Below, one piece after another: positions 6,346-10,135 of a DNA stretch of 10,135 bases. Position 1 is the first letter of the stretch. Each line of letters starts with the position of its first letter. Origin of the DNA: an uncultured Clostridia bacterium. Lineage in GTDB: Bacteria > Bacillota > Clostridia > Acetivibrionales > CALMWN01. Location of the stretch: contig CALMWN010000545.1 in assembly GCA_937873555.1 (NCBI GenBank), forward strand, positions 1-10,135, given 5' to 3'. The notes under the pieces were generated by a model. That model did not search any database. It had not been told where the DNA came from and was given only the letters and a program-made list of their open reading frames with translations. The translations under genes were made by a program, and so were the position numbers.

Positions 6346-6391
6346 AAGGGCGTATGGCGGGGCTTTATAAAAAGTTCCGTCATACGCCCTT
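6346..6391. terminator. Large stem-loop after hcp, terminator-like on both strands
   Basis: Arms 6346-6360 and 6377-6391 pair at 14 of 15 positions around a 16-nt loop. On the plus strand the 3' side is TTAATATTAT, a poor T tract; on the minus strand the stem is followed by TTTTTGTTTAT, a better one. It begins 16 bp after the hcp stop, so it probably ends the hcp transcript while also blocking antisense reading into hcp. Confidence 0.68.
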
Positions 6392-6543
6392 AATATTATG
6401 CAAAATATTAATTTCTCACAGAATAATAAGGTTATTGCCCGCCTTAATAAATAAAATAATCCTCTTCTAAGTAAAGCTAATTTATGGTATTATATGTATA
6501 TATTTACAACTTATGTTATATGGCATTTCGGAGGAATACTCGG

Positions 6544-7404
6544 ATGAAGTACCGTAAATGGTTTTATGTCCTCATTGCTTTAACTTCTATATATATAGCA
6601 ACCCTGATATTTTTAAGCAGCCGGACGGGAAATGCAATGAAACCGGTCAGCAGTATCCAGGGCAGTATTACTTCAAATAAAACTTCTGAAGGCATTGGTA
6701 ATACCGGTATGGCACTTGCAACACCGGAACATGTAAAAGACCAGCAGATAAAAGCTGAAAGCAGTAAAGTCAGCCCTGCCAATGCGGCCGTCAGTCCAAG
6801 CCCCCCGGTAACCCCCATAGAGACAAGGAAAGAGGGCTACAAAAGCACCGAGACTCCGGGTGCAAATTTAAAACCGCCTGAGAATATGACAGCCATTTCA
6901 GAAATGAGTCCGAAAAACGGCAATCCTGCTGAACGTATAAATACTCAGCACGATCAGGTCCCAGACCAGATAGACGAAAAAGTCAAGTCGATTCTTCCCA
7001 TGAGCAGTGATAAACCCTCCGACCAGATAAATATCCAGCCGGATCAGATACCGAGCCCGGTTAAGGAGAAAGCAGAGTCAATTGCCAAAAGGGAAATTGC
7101 GTTAGAAGACTATGTAAAGATTGCAACCATAATGCTTAAGAAATTAAGCATGAAAGAGATGTCTGTATTGTTCGGTCAGGCAAGCGATGACTACTGGGTG
7201 GTTACCCCGGTAGAAGACATAAAAAAGGCAAGGGAAATGCTGTTTTCAAAACTATCGGAGGAAGATCTCAAGACACTGAGGGAAATAGGGAAAAAATACG
7301 GCAGGAGCATGGAAATAATCAAGCCCGGTATTGATGTTGCCGCCACAAAGGCTCAACAAGTGGAAGAATATAAACAGAAAAGTTCCGGATCAAATTCCAG
7401 ATAA
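6544..7404 (+). CDS. Membrane-anchored protein of unknown function with Pro/Ser-rich linker
   Basis: I do not recognise this 286-residue protein. It opens with a basic MKYRK and one hydrophobic helix (about 6-25), without a lipobox or obvious signal-peptidase site, so it is likely anchored with the rest outside. Residues 30-130 are a low-complexity Ser/Pro/Lys/Glu linker. A 20-residue unit occurs twice (131-150 and 161-180, 10 of 20 identical). The C-terminal part (about 185-265) is charged and helical: a KLSMKEMSVLFG segment followed by REMLFSKLSEEDLKTLREIGKKYG. An earlier in-frame ATG at 6484 is rejected because ATG 6544 has CGGAGG 9 nt upstream and starts directly with the anchor. A weak promoter (TATTAT at 6488-6493) may precede it. 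The next gene follows after 51 bp, probably in the same transcript. A role at the cell envelope is inference only. Confidence 0.82.
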   Translation: MKYRKWFYVLIALTSIYIATLIFLSSRTGNAMKPVSSIQGSITSNKTSEGIGNTGMALATPEHVKDQQIKAESSKVSPANAAVSPSPPVTPIETRKEGYKSTETPGANLKPPENMTAISEMSPKNGNPAERINTQHDQVPDQIDEKVKSILPMSSDKPSDQINIQPDQIPSPVKEKAESIAKREIALEDYVKIATIMLKKLSMKEMSVLFGQASDDYWVVTPVEDIKKAREMLFSKLSEEDLKTLREIGKKYGRSMEIIKPGIDVAATKAQQVEEYKQKSSGSNSR

Positions 7405-7455
7405 CAAGATGTGTCATATGTCTGAAAAAAATTAATCCATGCGGAGGTGTTAAGT

Positions 7456-7776
7456 ATGGACAGTAAATGCTGGTATTATAAAAAAGAAGGTGAGAGGCTG
7501 GGGCCATATACGAAAAAGGAGATAGAAGAAAAAATACAGAAAGGGGAAATCACCGACAAAAGTTCAATAATCATTAAAAAGAGAAGGATTCGAAAGGAGT
7601 CATTTATAGCCAGCGTTATCCTGTCTCTTGATAAAAGGTATGTGATTATACTTATTCTCGGCACTATGGTAATGATATTGCTTTTATTGTATATCATTTT
7701 TTCAGCATACAATAGTGATGACGGTGCTCAGGAGCAGGCTGTAACTCCTTTTAGTATTGGTTATAAGTGTCTCTGA
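7456..7776 (+). CDS. Small GYF_2-domain membrane protein
   Basis: A 106-residue protein. The N-terminal part, WYYKKEGERLGPYTKKEIEE (6-25) followed by KGEI, fits the GYF_2 pattern (W-Y-Y, G-P-y, E-I/L and G-x-I), a small protein-interaction domain often joined to membrane helices in bacteria. A basic stretch (41-47) precedes a strong transmembrane helix (about 62-84), leaving a short C-terminal tail of about 22 residues. The GYF_2 domain should face the cytoplasm by the positive-inside rule. ATG 7456 is chosen, with GGAGG 8 nt upstream; a GTG at 7447 lies inside that ribosome site. It follows the anchored 286-residue protein in the same direction, so the two may work together. No enzymatic function is indicated. 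Confidence 0.78.
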   Translation: MDSKCWYYKKEGERLGPYTKKEIEEKIQKGEITDKSSIIIKKRRIRKESFIASVILSLDKRYVIILILGTMVMILLLLYIIFSAYNSDDGAQEQAVTPFSIGYKCL

Positions 7777-7783
7777 TGTCTTC

Positions 7784-7815
7784 TTGGGAAACAGGTATCG
7801 TCCCATGTTTCCCAA
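7784..7815. repeat. Perfect 10-bp inverted repeat (hairpin) without a T tract
   Basis: TTGGGAAACA (7784-7793) and TGTTTCCCAA (7806-7815) are perfectly complementary around a 12-nt loop. It starts 7 bp after the stop of the GYF_2 gene. Neither strand has a following T run, so it is not a standard intrinsic terminator. It could stabilise the 3' end or belong to the repeat element that begins 5 bp later. Confidence 0.6.
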
Positions 7816-7819
7816 ACCC

Positions 7820-7929
7820 TTCCACCTCGTCCTCAAGCCGGACAGGCTGCCTCCGCTAACGCCTCCAATTCGCTCCTGCTCAGTTCCGGCTGGAGCGGCG
7901 TCCGTGCCGCTCCCACGCTTCGGGTGGAA
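7820..7929. repeat. GC-rich palindromic repeat-like element
   Basis: This roughly 110-bp block is visibly richer in GC than its flanks. It is bounded by TTCCACC (7820-7826) and GGTGGAA (7923-7929), a perfect 7-bp terminal inverted repeat. Inside is a perfect 8-bp stem GGAGCGGC/GCCGCTCC (7892-7899, 7906-7913) and an AGCCGGA/TCCGGCT pair. It has no credible start and ribosome site. It resembles the dispersed intergenic repeats of clostridial genomes, but only one copy is in the window. Confidence 0.5.
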
Positions 7930-7931
7930 TT

Positions 7932-7971
7932 AAAAAAAGGAGTAAAGTAAAAATCACGTAACTCCTTTTTT
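7932..7971 (-). terminator. Intrinsic terminator of the sugar dehydrogenase/ydjM operon
   Basis: Arms 7933-7943 and 7961-7971 are perfectly complementary over 11 bp (AAAAAAGGAGT/ACTCCTTTTTT) with a 17-nt loop. On the minus strand the stem ends in a run of seven T. The structure overlaps the 3' end of the ydjM-like gene, whose stop codon lies in the loop. The symmetric A and T runs could also let it act on plus-strand transcripts. Confidence 0.78.
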
Positions 7972-8604
7972 AGAAACTTTCTTTTGATAATCAAGCTTGC
8001 TTTTTTCAGCCAACCTTCCGGTCTTAAGAAAGTGTACAAACTTCTTTCTCCGTAGCAGCCCAAAGATAAAATACAGCAAAATGAGTGCTCCAACTATCTC
8101 AGAAATATATATATACGGCTCGGATAGGGCCCTTCTTATACCACCCCAGGTTATCTCCCCCTCCACCCTTGCATGTGCTTTTACAGGAATTTTCAAAATA
8201 CCTGGAGACCATGTCTCCACCGCTCTATAGCTTCTTGAAAGTATAAAATCATAAAAAGGCCAGAAAAAAATGTTCAGCTGCTTCCACATTTCGTCCAGTA
8301 ACAGGTGTATAAAGCTGCAGGCTGCCAGTACCAGTACCCATGATTTTTTATACCAATACCGGACTGTCTCGCCAAGGGTAAGGAGAAGCAGTGTGAACAA
8401 AAGGGAGTGCGCAAACATGCGCCCAGATCTGAAGGTTTCATTGGATAGAAAGAAGAGGATGCATTTATCGATGATGTCAGGCAGCAGGGCGCCAAGGAGG
8501 ACAAACCGATAGTCTATGTCAAGGCCAGGATTCCGGTTTATAATTGTTTTATCTGCTGTTCTCACAGCTGCCAGTGTTATGCCCAGGTGGCCAAATAATA
8601 TCAT
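7954..8604 (-). CDS. YdjM/DUF457-family membrane-bound putative metal-dependent hydrolase
   Basis: A 216-residue integral membrane protein of the LexA-regulated YdjM type (PF04307-like), annotated in the family as metal-dependent hydrolase although no substrate is established. The conserved acidic/His positions are visible: H6 in FGHLGITLA, D43 and D46 in LLPDIIDK, H66 in AHSLLF, and H100/D104 in HLLLDEMW. Hydrophobic helices are near 33-52, 64-81, 88-104 and 166-184, and the C-terminus is strongly basic. The GHLG motif sits right at the N-terminus in this family, supporting the 8604 start even though the ribosome site is weak (GGAT only). It lies 24 bp after the sugar dehydrogenase on the same strand, so it is probably cotranscribed. 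A link to polysaccharide metabolism is suggested by position only. Confidence 0.82.
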   Translation of the reverse strand: MILFGHLGITLAAVRTADKTIINRNPGLDIDYRFVLLGALLPDIIDKCILFFLSNETFRSGRMFAHSLLFTLLLLTLGETVRYWYKKSWVLVLAACSFIHLLLDEMWKQLNIFFWPFYDFILSRSYRAVETWSPGILKIPVKAHARVEGEITWGGIRRALSEPYIYISEIVGALILLYFIFGLLRRKKFVHFLKTGRLAEKSKLDYQKKVSKKGVT

Positions 8605-8628
8605 TTATTTATCCAATCAAAAATTTAA

Positions 8629-9984
8629 TTAAAGCAATTCAATATTTTTTCTATTTTTGACACCTTTCATTGCATTCTTCGTATCAAATATAAACTCTGA
8701 GTTTTCTTGTATAAAGTCATAGTCATAAGTGCTATGCGCTGTCGTTATTATAACCAGATCAGCTTCTTCGAGAACAGATGCATTAAGTTCTACACTGTAA
8801 TGCTCCTTTCCTTTGAATCTATAAGAAGGTATGAACGGATCATTATATGACACATCCGCACCTTGCTTTTCAAGCAGCTCAATAACTCTTAATGCAGGAC
8901 TCTCACGGTAATCATCAATATCCTGTTTATAAGCAACACCAAGAACAAGTATTTTAGCGCGTCTCATTGTTTTGCCTCGTCTATTGAGTATTTTCATTGT
9001 TCTTTCAACTACATATTCAGGCATGTATGTGTTTATCTCTCCTGCAATTTCTATAAGCTTTGTATGGTAATCATATTCTCTTGCCTTCCAGGTAAGATAA
9101 AAAGGATCAATAGGGATACAGTGGCCACCAAGACCAGGACCCGGATAGAATGCCATAAAACCATAGGGCTTGGATTTGGCTGCATCTATAACTTCCCAGA
9201 CATTGATACCCATTTTGTCACAAAGTATTGCCATTTCATTTGAAAGTGCTATGTTAATGTTTCTAAAGGTGTTTTCAAATATTTTCTCCATCTCGGCCAC
9301 TGCAGGAGAAGAAACTTCAAAAACCTCTCCTTCCAGAACATTTCGATATAGGGCAGCAGCTACTTCAGTACAGGCTTTAGTAATACCTCCAACTACTTTC
9401 GGGGTATTCTTGGTCTTAAAGAATTTGTTTCCGGGATCTACTCTTTCCGGAGAAAATGCCAGAAAGAAATCCTCTCCACAAATAAGTCCCGTTTCTTCAA
9501 GTATCGGTTTGACAATTTCCTCTGTTGTACCCGGATACGTTGTACTTTCAAGGATTACCAGCATTCCCGTGTGTAGATGCCTTGCAATAGACCTTGTAGA
9601 GTTGACAACAAAAGAAATATCCGGCTGCTGATATTTATCAAGTGGAGTAGGTACGCAAATTGCCACACAGTCAAGCTGACTTACGAAGCTGAAGTCATGT
9701 GTTGCCATTAACATACCATCTTTAACAACCCTCTCAAGATCATCTTCCACTATGTCACCGATATAATTGTACCCTGCATTCACTTGATTGACTTTCTGCT
9801 CCTGAACATCAAACCCAATTACCTTGTAACCGGCTTTCGCCTTTTCTACAGAAAGTGGGAGCCCAACATAACCTAACCCCACAACACCGACAACCGCAGT
9901 TTTATTTTGTATTTTTTCAAGAAGCTCCTCTTTATAGTCTTCAATTAATTTTGTTGAATGCGTTTCGAGTTTTACAACACTCAT
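8629..9984 (-). CDS. Nucleotide-sugar 6-dehydrogenase, UDP-GlcNAc (WbpA-like) type
   Basis: A cytoplasmic NAD-dependent enzyme that oxidises C6 of a UDP-hexose twice to the uronic acid, supplying surface or exopolysaccharide synthesis. It has 451 residues from the ATG at 9984. The Rossmann motif GLGYVG is at 36-41 (VVGLGYVGLP), the ESTTYPGTTEE segment begins at E146, the substrate loop KSKPYGF is near 270-276, the catalytic Cys is C289 in GPGLGGHCIPIDPFYLTWKA, and the C-terminal NAD part carries GVAYKQDIDDYRESP (349-363). The ESTTYPGTTEE and GGHCIPIDPFYL motifs favour the UDP-N-acetylhexosamine branch over UDP-glucose dehydrogenase; the exact sugar is uncertain. ATG 9984 has GGAGGT 8 nt upstream; a TTG at 9990 in frame is too close to it. 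Base composition is clearly more AT-rich than the hyd/hcp genes. Confidence 0.92.
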   Translation of the reverse strand: MSVVKLETHSTKLIEDYKEELLEKIQNKTAVVGVVGLGYVGLPLSVEKAKAGYKVIGFDVQEQKVNQVNAGYNYIGDIVEDDLERVVKDGMLMATHDFSFVSQLDCVAICVPTPLDKYQQPDISFVVNSTRSIARHLHTGMLVILESTTYPGTTEEIVKPILEETGLICGEDFFLAFSPERVDPGNKFFKTKNTPKVVGGITKACTEVAAALYRNVLEGEVFEVSSPAVAEMEKIFENTFRNINIALSNEMAILCDKMGINVWEVIDAAKSKPYGFMAFYPGPGLGGHCIPIDPFYLTWKAREYDYHTKLIEIAGEINTYMPEYVVERTMKILNRRGKTMRRAKILVLGVAYKQDIDDYRESPALRVIELLEKQGADVSYNDPFIPSYRFKGKEHYSVELNASVLEEADLVIITTAHSTYDYDFIQENSEFIFDTKNAMKGVKNRKNIELL

Positions 9985-10011
9985 TTTCAAATACCTCCAT
10001 CAAATAAAATG

Positions 10012-10033
10012 CTCACCTTTAAGCATAGGTGAG
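10012..10033 (-). terminator. Hairpin between the upstream partial gene and the sugar dehydrogenase
   Basis: CTCACCT (10012-10018) and AGGTGAG (10027-10033) form a perfect 7-bp stem with an 8-nt loop. In the minus-strand direction it is followed by CATTTTATTT, a loose T tract, then the GGAGGT ribosome site of the dehydrogenase. It could be a weak terminator or attenuator, or a simple intergenic processing hairpin. Confidence 0.45.
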
Positions 10034-10056
10034 GCATATCACAAGTTAATCAACAA

Positions 10057-10135
10057 TTAAGCGGTCTTTTCCTGTACTAAACTCTTTTTCAATTCATCAA
10101 CTATAAAATCAATAATTTCATTGGTTAAATAAGGA
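10057..10135 (-). CDS. C-terminal end of an unidentified gene, cut by the window edge
   Basis: The minus strand is open from the right edge to a TAA at 10057-10059, giving 25 residues that end ...DELKKSLVQEKTA. The sequence is charged and helical, with coding-like composition, and lies 72 bp upstream of the dehydrogenase start on the same strand. The tail is compatible with the C-terminus of a sugar aminotransferase or another polysaccharide enzyme, but 25 residues cannot identify it. Confidence 0.5.
   Translation of the reverse strand, partial: PYLTNEIIDFIVDELKKSLVQEKTA

Noticed and set aside
6484..6543. Upstream ATG start for the 286-residue protein
   Set aside because: The added 20 residues have no ribosome site, while ATG 6544 has CGGAGG at 9 nt and opens directly with a membrane anchor.
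7833..8093. 86-residue open frame on the minus strand
   Set aside because: It overlaps the ydjM-like gene, the terminator and the GC-rich repeat, and lacks a ribosome site.
1..10135. CRISPR array, tRNA, rRNA, transposase or phage genes
   Set aside because: I found no regularly spaced direct repeats, no cloverleaf-like sequence, and no frame resembling transposase, integrase or phage proteins.

Overview
The window looks like chromosomal DNA of an anaerobic, fermentative, H2-producing Firmicute, most likely a clostridium of the Ruminiclostridium/Acetivibrio (C. thermocellum) type. The grounds are a trimeric [FeFe]-hydrogenase operon of clostridial layout, strong GGAGG ribosome sites, Rex-type and CRP/FNR-type operators, a class III hybrid-cluster protein and moderate GC. 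Species cannot be fixed from the sequence alone.

Region 1 (1-4530, minus strand) is one operon read right to left: hydC (NuoE-like), an ATPase-fold regulator-like protein, a small thioredoxin-fold [2Fe-2S] protein, hydB (NuoF-like) and hydA, whose C-terminal end runs off the left edge. HydA, HydB and HydC together form the family of electron-bifurcating/confurcating hydrogenases that couple NADH and reduced ferredoxin to H2. The genes overlap or sit within 20 bp of each other, so they are probably cotranscribed.

Region 2 (4531-5039) is a 509-bp divergent control region. On the hyd side is a good sigma-A-type promoter (TTGAAT, 17 bp, TATAAT) with two Rex-like operators exactly 21 bp apart, one over the -10 box and one just downstream. 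This suggests NADH/NAD+ control of the hydrogenase. On the hcp side is a perfect CRP/FNR-type palindrome upstream of a promoter, a leader hairpin and a strong ribosome site. Between them lies a 121-bp MITE-like inverted-repeat element.

Region 3 (5040-6329, plus) is hcp, a class III hybrid-cluster protein (NO/hydroxylamine stress) with all expected cluster ligands, followed by a large stem-loop.

Region 4 (6544-7776, plus) holds two small membrane-anchored proteins of unknown function: one with an N-terminal anchor, a Pro/Ser-rich linker with an internal duplication and a helical C-terminal part, the other with a GYF_2-like domain and a transmembrane helix. The gap 7777-7953 contains a 10-bp perfect hairpin, a GC-rich repeat-like element and the terminator of the converging operon.

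Region 5 (7954-10135, minus) is more AT-rich: a YdjM/DUF457-type membrane protein downstream of a UDP-sugar (GlcNAc-type) 6-dehydrogenase, preceded by the last 25 codons of another gene. It looks like one end of a surface-polysaccharide cluster.
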